A stretch of DNA of 64,000 nt from Candidatus Eisenbacteria bacterium RBG_16_71_46 (GCA_001780165.1 MFFQ01000037.1:1-64000), one strand, 5' to 3'. Shown: positions 16,888-26,515, counted from the stretch's first letter. The notes: a model not told the origin generated them from the letters alone. Made by a program: numbers and translations.

Positions 16888-18231
16888 ATGTCCTCCATCC
16901 TGATCGTCGACGACGAAGCCAACGTCCTGAGCAGTCTCCGGGGCGCCCTGGGCCGCGAGGGCTACCAGGTGGATTGCGCGGCGAGCGTCGCCGAGGGCCG
17001 GGCGATGCTCCGGGAGGCGTATGACATCGTCCTGCTGGACGTGTGGTTCCGGGAGGGCAGCGGGCTGGAGCTGCTGGCGGAAATCACCGCCGGCGCGCCG
17101 GAAACCGGGGTGATCATGATGTCCGGCCACGCGACGATCGAGACCGCGGTGCGCGCGACCAAGCTCGGGGCGTTTGATTTTCTGGAAAAGCCGATCGTCC
17201 TGGAACGCCTTCTCGTATTGCTGCGCAATGCCTCCGACTCGCTCTCCCTGCGCGCCGAGAACCGCCGCCTCCAACCCGCTTGGGCTTTGCCGATCGTGGG
17301 CCGCTCCCTCGCCGTGCGGCGCGTGCTCGAGGAGATCCAGCTTGCCGGGCCGACCTCCGCGCGGGTGCTGATCCAGGGCGAGCACGGCACCGGGAAAGAG
17401 CTCGTGGCGCGGGCGCTGCATGCGTCGAGCCCGCGGCGGGAACGGCCCTTCGTCGCGGTGAACTGTTCGGCCATCCCGGAAACGCTGATCGAATCGGAGC
17501 TATTCGGGCACGAGCGTGGCGCGTTCACCGGCGCCACGCAGGCACGGCGCGGCCGATTCGAGGAGGCCGACGGTGGCACCCTGTTTCTCGACGAGGTGGG
17601 TGACCTGAGTCCCCCGGCGCAGACCAAGCTGCTGCGGGTGCTCCAGGAGGGCGAGATGTCGCGGGTCGGAGGCAATCGGGCGATCCGGGTCGACGTGCGC
17701 GTCGTCGCGGCGACCAATCGCGACCTGGCCGTGGCAATCCAGTCGAACGGCTTTCGGGAGGACCTCTATTTCCGCCTGGCGGTGATCCCGATCACCGTCC
17801 CGCCGTTGCGGGAGCGCGCCGAGGACATTCCCCTCCTCGTCGAGCACTTCGCGGCCCAGCTGGCGAAGGAAACCACCGGTAGGCCCAGGGTGTTTTCGCC
17901 GGGCGCCCTGGAACGGCTCCGCCGCTACTCCTTTCCCGGGAACATCCGCGAGCTGCGGAACCTCGTCGAGCGGCTGGTCATCATGACGCCCGGCCCGGGG
18001 ATCGAGGCCGAGCACCTCGACACGGTGATTCCCCGAACGCAATTCCCCGCCGAGGGACGCACGCGCTTGAGCGATGCGGTGCGGGAATTCGAAAGGCGCC
18101 AGATCGAAGCGGCCCTGCTCGCCGAAGGCGGGAGCATGACGCGGGCGGCGGCGCGGTTGGGCCTGGAGCGAAGCCACCTCTACAAGAAGATGCGGGCGCT
18201 GGGCTGGACCGAGGAGGGATGGAAGGCGTGA
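16888..18231 (+). CDS. NtrC-family sigma-54 dependent response regulator
   Basis: Residues 1-120 are a receiver (D51 phospho-acceptor). Residues about 140-370 are the AAA+ domain with Walker A GEHGTGKE (164-171), GAFTGA (211-216, the loop that contacts sigma-54) and Walker B 'GGTLFLDEVGD'. The C terminus has a Fis-type helix-turn-helix ('GSMTRAAARLGLERSHLYKKM'). All parts needed for activating sigma-54 promoters are intact at 447 aa, normal for the family. ATG 16888 starts the receiver and lies just after the kinase stop. Its targets are unknown; rpoN is not in the window. Confidence 0.95.
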   Translation: MSSILIVDDEANVLSSLRGALGREGYQVDCAASVAEGRAMLREAYDIVLLDVWFREGSGLELLAEITAGAPETGVIMMSGHATIETAVRATKLGAFDFLEKPIVLERLLVLLRNASDSLSLRAENRRLQPAWALPIVGRSLAVRRVLEEIQLAGPTSARVLIQGEHGTGKELVARALHASSPRRERPFVAVNCSAIPETLIESELFGHERGAFTGATQARRGRFEEADGGTLFLDEVGDLSPPAQTKLLRVLQEGEMSRVGGNRAIRVDVRVVAATNRDLAVAIQSNGFREDLYFRLAVIPITVPPLRERAEDIPLLVEHFAAQLAKETTGRPRVFSPGALERLRRYSFPGNIRELRNLVERLVIMTPGPGIEAEHLDTVIPRTQFPAEGRTRLSDAVREFERRQIEAALLAEGGSMTRAAARLGLERSHLYKKMRALGWTEEGWKA

Positions 18232-18290
18232 AGCGCGAGGGCCAAGCAGGTGACGGCGGGGCGCGTCGCGCCCCGCGGCGTGGCCCGTGA

Positions 18291-18296
18291 TAGCCT
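18291..18296 (+). promoter_or_regulatory. -10-like box for leaderless lhgO
   Basis: TAGCCT ends 9 nt before GTG 18306, the same spacing as in the other leaderless candidates. No good -35 is visible and there is no Shine-Dalgarno, so this is the weakest of the set. Confidence 0.35.
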
Positions 18297-18305
18297 GATC
18301 GCGTC

Positions 18306-19532
18306 GTGGAACCCTCCCGCTGCGACATCGTCGTCATCGGCGGTGGAATCGTCGGCATGGCCACCGCCATGGCGCTGGTCGAGCGCACCCGCGTTTCGAT
18401 CGTCGTGCTCGAGGCCGAGGATCGGCTGGCCGCGCACCAGACCGGTCACAACAGTGGTGTCATTCATTCGGGGCTCTACTACGCGCCCGGCTCGCTCAAG
18501 GCCCGCCAATGCGTCGAGGGGCGCGAGGCGCTCTACCGCTTCTGCGCCGAGCACGGCGTGGCGCACGAACGCTGTGGCAAGCTCGTGGTCGCGACCAGCG
18601 CTTCCGAGCTGCCGCTCCTCGACGAGTTGGAGCGCCGCGGTCGGGCCAACGGCCTGAGGGGCCTGCGCCGGCTCGGTCCCGAAGAGATCCGGGAGCGCGA
18701 GCCGCACGCGAGCGGCCTCGCGGCGTTGCTGGTTTCCGACGCGGGAATCGTCGACTACGCGAGGGTCACCGCCGCGTTTGCCGTCCGGGTGCGTGCCGCG
18801 GGCGGGACGATCGTGACCGGCGCGCGCGCCACCGCCTGCCGCGCCGCGGACGGCGGACTGGTGATCGCGACCTCACGGGGCGACGTGCGCTGCGCCGCCC
18901 TCGTCAACTGCGGCGGCCTGCACTCCGATCGCATCGCGCGCGGGTGTGGCGTCGATCCCGGCATCCGGATCATCCCCTTCCGCGGGGAATACCACGCGCT
19001 CGTCCCCGCGAGGCGGCACCTGGTCCGGGGGCTCATCTATCCGGTGCCCGACCCGCGCTTTCCGTTTCTCGGCGTGCATCTCACGCGCACGCTCGGCGGC
19101 GAGGTCGAGGCCGGTCCCAACGCGGTGCTCGCCCTGAAACGCGAAGGCTACGGACGGGCCAGCTTCTCCCTGCGGGACGCCGTCGAGCTGGTCACCTATG
19201 GCGGCTTCTGGCGCGTCGCCGCTCGCTACTGGCGCGTCGCCCTCGCCGAGTCGTGGCGCTCGCTCGATGCGGGCACCCTGGCGGCCGCGCTGCAGCGCCT
19301 CGTCCCCGGGATCTGCCGCTCGGACCTGGTGCGCGCGGGCACGGGCGTGCGCGCCCAAGCGCTCGCGCCGGATGGCAGGTTGGTGGATGACTTCGTGATC
19401 CTCGAGTCGGAGCGCATGATCCACGTGCTCAACGCCCCATCCCCCGCGGCGACCGCCTCGATCGCCATCGGCCGGAGGATCGCCGATCGAGCCGCCGAAC
19501 GCCTGGGTCTCGCCCGCCGCGAGCGGGGGTGA
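18306..19532 (+). CDS. lhgO: L-2-hydroxyglutarate oxidase (FAD-dependent)
   Basis: It oxidises L-2-hydroxyglutarate to 2-oxoglutarate with FAD, a repair or lysine-catabolism step linked to the membrane. The N terminus has the FAD dinucleotide motif 'IVVIGGGIVGMATA' and the signature 'TGHNSGVIHSGLYYAPGSLKA' of the LhgO/YgaF family. Later come 'PFRGEYHAL', 'IYPVPDPRFPFLGVHLTR' and 'GPNAVLALKREGY', all family hallmarks. Length 408 aa is normal. The GTG start has no ribosome site but a TAGCCT box 9 nt upstream, so the mRNA may be leaderless. It converges on the large C25 peptidase gene, with a dispersed repeat in between. Confidence 0.95.
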   Translation: MEPSRCDIVVIGGGIVGMATAMALVERTRVSIVVLEAEDRLAAHQTGHNSGVIHSGLYYAPGSLKARQCVEGREALYRFCAEHGVAHERCGKLVVATSASELPLLDELERRGRANGLRGLRRLGPEEIREREPHASGLAALLVSDAGIVDYARVTAAFAVRVRAAGGTIVTGARATACRAADGGLVIATSRGDVRCAALVNCGGLHSDRIARGCGVDPGIRIIPFRGEYHALVPARRHLVRGLIYPVPDPRFPFLGVHLTRTLGGEVEAGPNAVLALKREGYGRASFSLRDAVELVTYGGFWRVAARYWRVALAESWRSLDAGTLAAALQRLVPGICRSDLVRAGTGVRAQALAPDGRLVDDFVILESERMIHVLNAPSPAATASIAIGRRIADRAAERLGLARRERG

Positions 19533-19560
19533 TCTGGCCGGACACGGCCCACGCGGGGCG

Positions 19561-19705
19561 GGCTCCGTTCGAGAACGCCCGAGGGCAAGGCGTCGCGGTC
19601 GTGCGACGACAGTCGTGGCCGACCACGCTGCGCGTGGTGCCCGGCCACGTCGGAGCGAGGAGCCGGCCGCGCAACTTAGGCCATCGGGCGTTCTCGAACG
19701 GAGGC
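19561..19705 (-). repeat. Dispersed inverted-repeat element, copy A
   Basis: About 145 bp bounded by 21-bp inverted arms, GGCTCCGTTCGAGAACGCCCG and its inverse with one mismatch. The centre holds the conserved core (as written on +) CGTCGGAGCGAGGAGCC, plus internal dyads CCACGC/GCGTGG. The right arm ends on the last base of the C25 peptidase stop codon. Further copies lie at 25795-25985, 36180-36303 and 36328-36453, and a diverged one at 31047-31166. Confidence 0.85.
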
Positions 19706-22700
19706 TAGCGCATCACCAGCAGCTTGTGCGAGCGCCGCTGGTCTCCGAGCGAGAAGCTGAGGAAGTAGACGCCGGCCTTCACCGGCGAGCCGCCCTCGTC
19801 GCGCAGGTCCCACTGGGCGCTGAAGCGCCCGGCACGCGCGACCCCGCCTTCGACGGTGCGCACACGCCGGCCGCCGAGGTCGTAGATCGCGACCTCGTAG
19901 CGACTGCCCGCGCGATCCGCGGGCACTCCGAAGGCGAACCGTGCCGCCTGGCGCGCGGGGTTGGGATAGGGCGTAGCCAGCTGGACCTGGCGGGGCGGCG
20001 GCGCGGGGCCCGGCACGGTGACGAAGGCCGGGCTTCCGGCGAACCCGGTGCGGCGCGCATCGTGCTGGAATTGCGGCCAGGGCGGCGCGGCGCCGGGCGA
20101 GAACGGTCGGTCGTAGTCCCACACGTAGAGACTGCGGTCCAGGGCGGAGACCACGATCTCGCTCAAGCCGTCCCCGTCGCAGTCGCACAGCGCCGGAGCT
20201 CCGCGCACCTCGGCCCCGAGATGGAGCGGGAAGCCCGCCAGCAGCGAGCCGTCGGCGCCGCTGATCGCCGTCACCTTGAAGTCCTCTCCGCCCATGACGA
20301 TGTCCGGGCGGCCATCTCCGTCGATGTCGGCCACCACCGGGCTGCTCTCGGAGGCGGACGCGGTGAGGGAACTGTACCGGGCGCCGAAGTACGGCGCCAT
20401 CGGCACGCCGCCGCCATCGAAGACCCGGATGACTCCGTCGGTGCCGGCGAGGATGACCTCGAGTGTGTCGTCTCCGTTCATGTCGGCGAGGGCCGGCGAC
20501 GGGGTTTTGAAATTGCCGGCGGTCTTGGCCCACTTCGGCCATCCGGGCCGGCGGCCACCGTTGGGCTCGAAGATGTACACCGAATCGTTGATGGTCGCGA
20601 CGACGATCTCCGGAGTCGTGTCGCCGGGACCGTCGAGGTTCCCGACCGCCACGGACGCCGTGATCTGGCCGTTGAGCTGAACGGGAAACCCGGGGAGATT
20701 GGTGCCATTGGTGCGCCAGACGAACAGTCGGCTGTCGAATCCCCCGTAGATGATCTCCTTGACTCCGTCGTTGTCGAGGTCGGCGACGGCCGGCGTGGCG
20801 AGGTTGACGGCCCAGCCGAAGTGCTTGAACACCCCCAGCGTGGCGGGGTTGCTGTCGCCGTCCATCCACTCGGTCCCGTTCGCGCGCATGACGTAGAGCG
20901 ACTGGTCCTCCGAAGCGAACAGCAGTTCGTTGATTCCATCGTTGTCGAGGTCGGCGATGGTGATGGAGGACCAGACACCGCCGCCCGTGGCGAGCGGCCA
21001 GCCGGATCGGAGCTGACCCTGCGAGTCAAAAAGGTAGGTCTCCCAGGTGGCGAGCGCCGGGGCCGCGATTTCGGGCACGCCGTCGCCGTCCACGTCGCCG
21101 ATCGAGGGACCGCCGACGAAGACGCCGCCCAGCGTGGTGAAGTCGCCGATGGTGGCCGATTGACCGTCGGCATCCATCGGGGCGGTGCCGTCCGGATGAA
21201 GCACGAAGAGATTGTACGATCCCGTCGCGATCGCGACCGGGTAGCCGGGATAGACGTGGTCCACGGCCACGGAAGAGGAGATGTTCGCGTCCGTCAGGAT
21301 CGGGAAGCCGGCATGGTAGAGCGGGTTCGCGCCAGCGGTGGCGATGGGCGTCAAGGCGGACTCGTTGCCCGACGAATCCACCGCGCTCACCTGGAAGTAC
21401 AGCGGCATGCTGGGCGGCGCATCGCTCACCTGGTAATAGGACGTCCGCGGAGCGGGCACCGGATTGACCTTGTCGAACGGGCCCCCCGGGGATTCGCCGC
21501 GGTAGACGTTGTAGCCGAGCAGATCGGACGCCGGCGACGCTCCCCAGGTCAGCGTCACCGCGGCGGGGCCGCCCATGGCGTGGAGGTCCGTCGGCGCCGC
21601 CGGCGGGAGAATGTCCAGGGTGCGGTCCACCTGCACGAGTGACGACTCTTCGATCACGAGCTGCAGTTTCGCCTCGTAGCTCGAGGGAACGAAGGTCACG
21701 CTGTCCCCGGCCCGCTCCTCTCCCGGAAGCAGGCTGCCGATCACTTCGAGGCTGTCGCTCACCGGGGCGAGGCCGTCGTGGTTGCGCAGTTTGACCGTCA
21801 CCCCGTGGGCGGTGGCGGTGCCGAGGTTGCGCACCTTGACGAAGTACGCCACCTGCTCGCCCGGATCCGCGATACCGTCTTGGTTCCCGAAGAAGTCGAG
21901 GAGGACCTGGCCGGTGTGCATCAGCTCCGGGGCCCGCACCACGAGTTGGAACGTGCGCGTCGTGCCGCCGCCGGCGCCGTCGGCGAGATCGAGCCGGAAG
22001 GGGATTTCGTGCTGATCCGGCGCATCGGCCGGGAGGCTCAGGCGGAATCCCGCAGCCGGGGCGGAACTCTGCCCGGGCGCGATGGCGCCGTAGCCGGCCG
22101 CCGGGATGGCGATGGTCGCCAGCGGATCCGTCGAGCTCAGCGCCGCGGTGACATCCGGTGCGGGACTGCCGCCGTTGTTCCGTACCGGGACCCAGAGCTC
22201 CACGGTCTCGCCGGCATCCAGCACGCCGTCGCCGTTGCCGGCGGTGCCGTCGAGTGTGTCGTCGTCCACCGTGACCGGCAGGATGGCGAGCGCCGGCGGC
22301 CCGCCCGCGCCGATCGGCACCGTGGCCTGGTACGGGACGCAATCGTAACCGGTGACGGTCAGGAAGAAGCTGCCGGCGCTGTCGGGCCGGAACGGGATCC
22401 AGGCATTCCCGGCGGCATCGGTCGCCACCACCGCGTAGTCGGCGCCCGCCTTCCACGCCGTGACGGAGGCACTCGCCTCGGGCTGCCCGGCAACTTCGAC
22501 CTGCACGGCGAATCCGGAATCGCTCGCCACGATGCTCGCGGGATGCACGACGCTCAGGGTGCGCAGGGGCCCGGTGTACAGATGCAGTTCCGGATCACCG
22601 AGCATGAGCAGCGCCATCTGGGTCCAGCGGTGGACCCCGTCGTTGTTGGAGTAGCCCACGAAGGGCAGCTTCTGCCGCCCGAGCAGCTCGCCCACCGCCG

Positions 22701-24414
22701 TCACGCTGTCTTCATAGAGCAGGCGGAAGTACTCGAGCTGGTAGCTCTGCCCCGCGGAGGGGAAGTCGAATCGGGACGAGCCGATGTTGGTCACGGCTCC
22801 GCCGGCGGGCGCCTTCATGAACGCTTCTCCGATGCAGTAGCCGTCGATCGCGTTCGACGTGCAGTTGCTCGCGTACAAGTTGAACAGGCGGTTGCCGTTG
22901 GTCAGGGTTTCGGCGTCCGTGATGCCGAGATTGTCGTCTCCCACCGACATGACGTCGCGATAGCCATGTCCGACGTGGAGCGCGATGTTGTAGCCGGCGT
23001 TCAGCGAGTCCAGCACCACGACGCGGCGTTCCCGCAACGCGCCGGGCTCCCACCGCGGATCCGTGTAGTTCTCGTAGAGCCGGACATAGTGGATCGACGG
23101 ATTGGCGTGGATCGACGGCAGGAGGACTTCCACGAGCTCGGCTCCATCGAGGGCCGTGGTCTCCCCGGGGGTCCAGTTCTGCGGAAAGAGCACTTCGGCG
23201 AAAAACAGGTCGCGGTGCGTGTAGCCGGGCGCCGGTGTCTGCTCGTAGAGCAGGGTCCTGCTCACGAACGCGGCCGCCTCCGCCGGCGTGCGCACCGGGG
23301 CCCGCCCCACCCAGACCTCGGGAAACAGGTCCGCGGCGTCGCCCCCCTGGTTGGGCCACAGGGCGCCCTGGCCAAAGAGGCTGTCCCCGTTCGCGTTCCA
23401 GGTGCCGTCGAGGCACGAGTAATACAGATCGCTCGGGATGTGCTCGCCGCCGTAGAAGCTGGTGTACGCCGTGCGCACGGGGATGATCTCGGTGTCGCCG
23501 CCGAGCAGCACCCAGCGCGTGCTCCATCGCGAGTAGGCGTCGCGGATGAAGAGCCGGACGCGCTCGGCGTCGTCCGCCCCGAACGGATACTGCTGCCGGA
23601 TGAACGACGTCGTCCGGATCACCGCGGGCACGCCGCTGCGGGTCTTCCAGTCCGCCAGCGCCTGGAAGGTGGGCGCCATCTCGTCGCTGGTGACGATGAC
23701 GTAGGCTACCGGGCTGCCGAGCAGCGACGGGATCTGCTCCGCCTGGAACCGCCCGGCGGGGCGCGCGATCGCCGCAGCGGCCTGCGCCGGCGACCCGTCA
23801 GGACTGCGCAGCCTGCGCCCGGAGGGCTGCTCCCACGCCGGCACCACGCGCTCTCTCGGAACCGGGACGGCGCCCGCGGATTCGAGCTCGATGCGCACCC
23901 GCAGCCGCGAGATCCGCTCCAGCCGTCCGCTTTGCGGATTCCAGCGCGCCGGACAGAGCAGAACGGACGCGACGTTCACGCCGCGCTCCAAGCCCTGCAG
24001 TCCGAGGCGGACCGGTTGCTCGGGCGTGAAGCGGTCGGCGGCGTAGATCGCGGGATCGGGCGCGCTCCGCTCGATCGGGCCGAGCCCCGGGAGCGGGCGT
24101 ACGGCGGTCGGAACCCGCGCGGCCTCGGCGAGCGGGGCGGTCTCGAGGGCGAGTACCACCACGCGCGAGGCCCGAACCCCGGAGGGCAACTCCACCTGCG
24201 CCACGATCCACGGCAGGTCGGGCGCTCCCGGAGTGAACTCCGGCTGCCCGCCGCTGACGAGCACCCGGGTCTCGCCATCCCGAGTCGAGAGGGTGAGCTG
24301 GTCCGCCTCGAATCGGTACTCGCGCTCGAGTGCCGTGGCCGCCCACGATGGCGCGGCGACGGCGAACATCGTCACGCACGCCCATAACAGGCATGCGCGC
24401 TTACGCCTACCCAT
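19705..24414 (-). CDS. Gingipain-type C25 peptidase with propeller and FlgD-like C-terminal domain
   Basis: A very large secreted protein (about 1569 aa). After a signal peptide ('ACLLWACVTMFAVAAPSWA') comes a C25 peptidase (about 230-620) with catalytic His in HVGHG (about 483) and Cys in 'ASNCTSN' (about 518), as in gingipains and PorU. Next are CARDB-like beta domains, a fibronectin III domain ('PTDLHAMGGPAAVTLTWGASPASDLLGYNVYRG') and repeated FG-GAP/VCBS units ('IGDVDGDGVPEI', 'IADLDNDGINELLFAS'). The C terminus is FlgD Ig-like: 'PYPNPARQAARFAF...VAIYDLGGRRVRTVEGG', the type that serves as a T9SS-like sorting domain in FCB bacteria. The start is uncertain; ATG 24414 begins the signal peptide but lacks a well-placed ribosome site. 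A dispersed repeat abuts the stop. Confidence 0.9.
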   Translation of the reverse strand: MGRRKRACLLWACVTMFAVAAPSWAATALEREYRFEADQLTLSTRDGETRVLVSGGQPEFTPGAPDLPWIVAQVELPSGVRASRVVVLALETAPLAEAARVPTAVRPLPGLGPIERSAPDPAIYAADRFTPEQPVRLGLQGLERGVNVASVLLCPARWNPQSGRLERISRLRVRIELESAGAVPVPRERVVPAWEQPSGRRLRSPDGSPAQAAAAIARPAGRFQAEQIPSLLGSPVAYVIVTSDEMAPTFQALADWKTRSGVPAVIRTTSFIRQQYPFGADDAERVRLFIRDAYSRWSTRWVLLGGDTEIIPVRTAYTSFYGGEHIPSDLYYSCLDGTWNANGDSLFGQGALWPNQGGDAADLFPEVWVGRAPVRTPAEAAAFVSRTLLYEQTPAPGYTHRDLFFAEVLFPQNWTPGETTALDGAELVEVLLPSIHANPSIHYVRLYENYTDPRWEPGALRERRVVVLDSLNAGYNIALHVGHGYRDVMSVGDDNLGITDAETLTNGNRLFNLYASNCTSNAIDGYCIGEAFMKAPAGGAVTNIGSSRFDFPSAGQSYQLEYFRLLYEDSVTAVGELLGRQKLPFVGYSNNDGVHRWTQMALLMLGDPELHLYTGPLRTLSVVHPASIVASDSGFAVQVEVAGQPEASASVTAWKAGADYAVVATDAAGNAWIPFRPDSAGSFFLTVTGYDCVPYQATVPIGAGGPPALAILPVTVDDDTLDGTAGNGDGVLDAGETVELWVPVRNNGGSPAPDVTAALSSTDPLATIAIPAAGYGAIAPGQSSAPAAGFRLSLPADAPDQHEIPFRLDLADGAGGGTTRTFQLVVRAPELMHTGQVLLDFFGNQDGIADPGEQVAYFVKVRNLGTATAHGVTVKLRNHDGLAPVSDSLEVIGSLLPGEERAGDSVTFVPSSYEAKLQLVIEESSLVQVDRTLDILPPAAPTDLHAMGGPAAVTLTWGASPASDLLGYNVYRGESPGGPFDKVNPVPAPRTSYYQVSDAPPSMPLYFQVSAVDSSGNESALTPIATAGANPLYHAGFPILTDANISSSVAVDHVYPGYPVAIATGSYNLFVLHPDGTAPMDADGQSATIGDFTTLGGVFVGGPSIGDVDGDGVPEIAAPALATWETYLFDSQGQLRSGWPLATGGGVWSSITIADLDNDGINELLFASEDQSLYVMRANGTEWMDGDSNPATLGVFKHFGWAVNLATPAVADLDNDGVKEIIYGGFDSRLFVWRTNGTNLPGFPVQLNGQITASVAVGNLDGPGDTTPEIVVATINDSVYIFEPNGGRRPGWPKWAKTAGNFKTPSPALADMNGDDTLEVILAGTDGVIRVFDGGGVPMAPYFGARYSSLTASASESSPVVADIDGDGRPDIVMGGEDFKVTAISGADGSLLAGFPLHLGAEVRGAPALCDCDGDGLSEIVVSALDRSLYVWDYDRPFSPGAAPPWPQFQHDARRTGFAGSPAFVTVPGPAPPPRQVQLATPYPNPARQAARFAFGVPADRAGSRYEVAIYDLGGRRVRTVEGGVARAGRFSAQWDLRDEGGSPVKAGVYFLSFSLGDQRRSHKLLVMR

Positions 24415-24760
24415 TCCTGCGAAGATGTCAATCCGCCAGATGTCAGGGGTCACGGAGCCGCCCAATACGGGAATGGGGCTTCCCTCTCAACGCACGAAGA
24501 CTACCCCGAGACGGGCGCCTAGGCCAGCCCGTTGTGTCCCCGGCCCGTCCGACCCCCCACGGCGACCTTCGCCCCGCTCACCTCCGGGGGAAGCGCATGG
24601 GGCCGCGCCCGGGGCCGCTGACGGCGGTGAAACCGTGGCCGATTCCCCCGAATCCGGGGGTGGAAGCCCGCGGACGCCCTGTGGAATCGCGTTCGGCTCG
24701 CCGATAACCCCGCGAGGCCCGGCCCGGCCGGGCGGGCACGACCCTCAGGGGGAGCGGAGC
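24415..24760. other. 346-bp divergent intergenic region
   Basis: No gene. It holds the upstream regions of the C25 peptidase and the zinc-ribbon protein. The only clear structure is a small dyad, CCCCCG-aatc-CGGGGG (24645-24660). Long ORFs crossing it on both strands are high-GC shadows. Confidence 0.5.
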
Positions 24761-25795
24761 ATGCGGGACTTCGTGGACGAGCCAACGGATCGTCGCCCTA
24801 CCCCCTGGGCTCCTGCTCGCCTCGTGCTCTGCATGAGATGCGGCTGCGAGCTGCAGGCCGGCGCGCGCCGGTGCTCGGGTTGCGGTTCAGCCCGTGTCGG
24901 CCTGGGCGCGGCGATCGAGCCCCCCTCTCATCCGCTGCTGACGCAGAGCCTGATCGGGCTTGCCGGGGTCGCGCTGGTGCTGGCCTGGATCCGCCCGGAG
25001 GCGCTGGGCGCCGTGCAGCTCGGGGGCGTGGAGGCTTGGCTGCGGGAGAGCCCGGCTCACCGCGCCCTCGCGATCCTGCCGCTGGGGATGCTGCTCCTGA
25101 CCGGTCACCGGATGCGGCGGCGCATCATCCGGCGCGCCGCCGATGCGGCGTGGGCCGCGCTCGCCGCGGAGGCGAGCGGCGAGTTCCACCAGGTTCCGCG
25201 CACGTCCAAAGCAGGTCGAGGCGAAGGCGGTCCCCAGGTCCGCATCGCGGGCGCGCGCCCGTCGCTGGTGCTCGACGGCGGTGGCGAGGGCGCGGCGTCG
25301 TTCCTGCGAATCCGGGCCACGGTGGCGCTCCGGCGGAGCTTTCACTTCTGCCTGATCCGGCTGGGAGGCGAACGGCGGACGGTCTGGTCGCCGTTGTGGG
25401 GCCGCTTGTCGGGGTTTGGCCTCGAGTCCACGGGAGGGCACCGCCCCGCCGGTGCTCCGGGCCATGCACGGGGCGATGGCCCGGTGGAAATAGGGGGCAC
25501 CGCGCTCGACGGCGACTTCATTCTACGCAGCGACGACCCCGCGGCTGCACGCGCCCTCTTCATGCGCCCCGGGGTGATGGCCGCCGCGCGCGAACTGCGG
25601 ACCGTGGCGGATCGTTGGCAGCTCACGCTGTCACCGTCGCGTGACGGCGAGACCGCGGTGCTCGAGTTCCGCGAACCCGGGGGCGTCCCCCACCTCGGGC
25701 GCCTGCACGCGATCCAGGACCTGTTCGCCGCCGTGCTCGACCCTCTCCCCGAGGGCCGCTTCGTCATCGACGAACCGCTGGATCGGGCGGCCTAA
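24761..25795 (+). CDS. Zinc-ribbon membrane protein, function unknown
   Basis: The N terminus contains a CxC-x9-CxxC zinc ribbon ('MRCGCELQAGARRCSGCG'), followed by two membrane helices ('LTQSLIGLAGVALVLAWI' and 'ALAILPLGMLLLTGHRM') and about 200 soluble residues with alternating beta strands ('FLRIRATVALRRSFHFCLIRLGG'). I do not recognise the family. ATG 24761 is preceded by GGAGCGGAGC and starts just before the zinc ribbon; the long upstream ORF extension is not protein-like. A dispersed repeat starts right at its stop codon, separating it from the convergent apt gene. Confidence 0.7.
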   Translation: MRDFVDEPTDRRPTPWAPARLVLCMRCGCELQAGARRCSGCGSARVGLGAAIEPPSHPLLTQSLIGLAGVALVLAWIRPEALGAVQLGGVEAWLRESPAHRALAILPLGMLLLTGHRMRRRIIRRAADAAWAALAAEASGEFHQVPRTSKAGRGEGGPQVRIAGARPSLVLDGGGEGAASFLRIRATVALRRSFHFCLIRLGGERRTVWSPLWGRLSGFGLESTGGHRPAGAPGHARGDGPVEIGGTALDGDFILRSDDPAAARALFMRPGVMAAARELRTVADRWQLTLSPSRDGETAVLEFREPGGVPHLGRLHAIQDLFAAVLDPLPEGRFVIDEPLDRAA

Positions 25796-25985
25796 GCCGA
25801 CCGCGCAACGCAGCCCGCGGGGGCTCGGACACGCACCAGGCTCCGTTCGCAACCGTTCGCGGGCAAGGCGTCGCGGTCGAGCGACGAGCGCAGTCGTGGC
25901 CGACCACGCTGCGCGTGGTGCCCGGCCACGTCGGAGCGAGGAGCCGACCGCGCAACGCAGCCCGCGAGCGTTTGCGAACGGAGCC
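25795..25985 (-). repeat. Dispersed inverted-repeat element, copy B with partial second unit
   Basis: The main unit (25839-25985) has 26-bp arms with two mismatches: GGCTCCGTTCGCAACCGTTCGCGGGC against its inverse. The arms differ from those of copy A but match each other. A partial unit (CCGACCGCGCAACGCAGCCC) sits just outside at about 25798-25817. The right arm ends on the last base of the apt stop codon. Confidence 0.85.
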
Positions 25986-26515
25986 TAACGCGTTTCGTCG
26001 ATGGCCTCGAAATCGACAAGCGAGCGCACCTGATAAGAACCCAGGCGCTCGCGCCCGCCCAGTCCCTTCAGCTCGATGACGAAGACCAGGGACTCCACCC
26101 GCGCATCGAGCTGCTCGATCAGGCGCACGGTGGCCGCGGCCGTCCCACCGGTGGCGAGCACGTCGTCCACGACCACGACGCGCTGCCCCGGGCGCAAGGC
26201 GTCGGCGTGGATCTCGAGCGTGTCCTCCCCGTACTCGAGCGAGTAGACCTCGCGCACCGTCTTGCCCGGCAGCTTGCCGAACTTGCGCGTCGGCACCAGC
26301 GGGACCGACCAGCGCATCGCGAGGCCAGTGCCGAAGACGAAGCCGCGCGACTCGATCGCCACCACCGCTTCGGGACGCGGCATCCCCTCGCCCAGGAGCC
26401 GAATGCAGTCCGCCATCGCCGCGGGGTCCATGAGCAGCGGCGTGATGTCCCTGAATACGACGCCCTTCTTGGGGAAGTCAGGTACGTCGCGGATGAACTG
26501 GCGGAGATCTCTCAT
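25985..26515 (-). CDS. apt: Adenine phosphoribosyltransferase
   Basis: It salvages adenine by joining it to PRPP to make AMP. The PRPP-binding motif 'VVVVDDVLATGGTA' is at residues about 113-126, and the N terminus 'IRDVPDFPKKGVVFRDITPLL' is a family hallmark. Length 176 aa is normal. The ORF track start at 26602 runs into the sigma factor gene; ATG 26515 starts the conserved sequence, 13 nt after the sigma stop. It is the last gene of the acyP-sigma-apt run. Its stop codon is the outer base of a dispersed repeat. Confidence 0.96.
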   Translation of the reverse strand: MRDLRQFIRDVPDFPKKGVVFRDITPLLMDPAAMADCIRLLGEGMPRPEAVVAIESRGFVFGTGLAMRWSVPLVPTRKFGKLPGKTVREVYSLEYGEDTLEIHADALRPGQRVVVVDDVLATGGTAAATVRLIEQLDARVESLVFVIELKGLGGRERLGSYQVRSLVDFEAIDETR

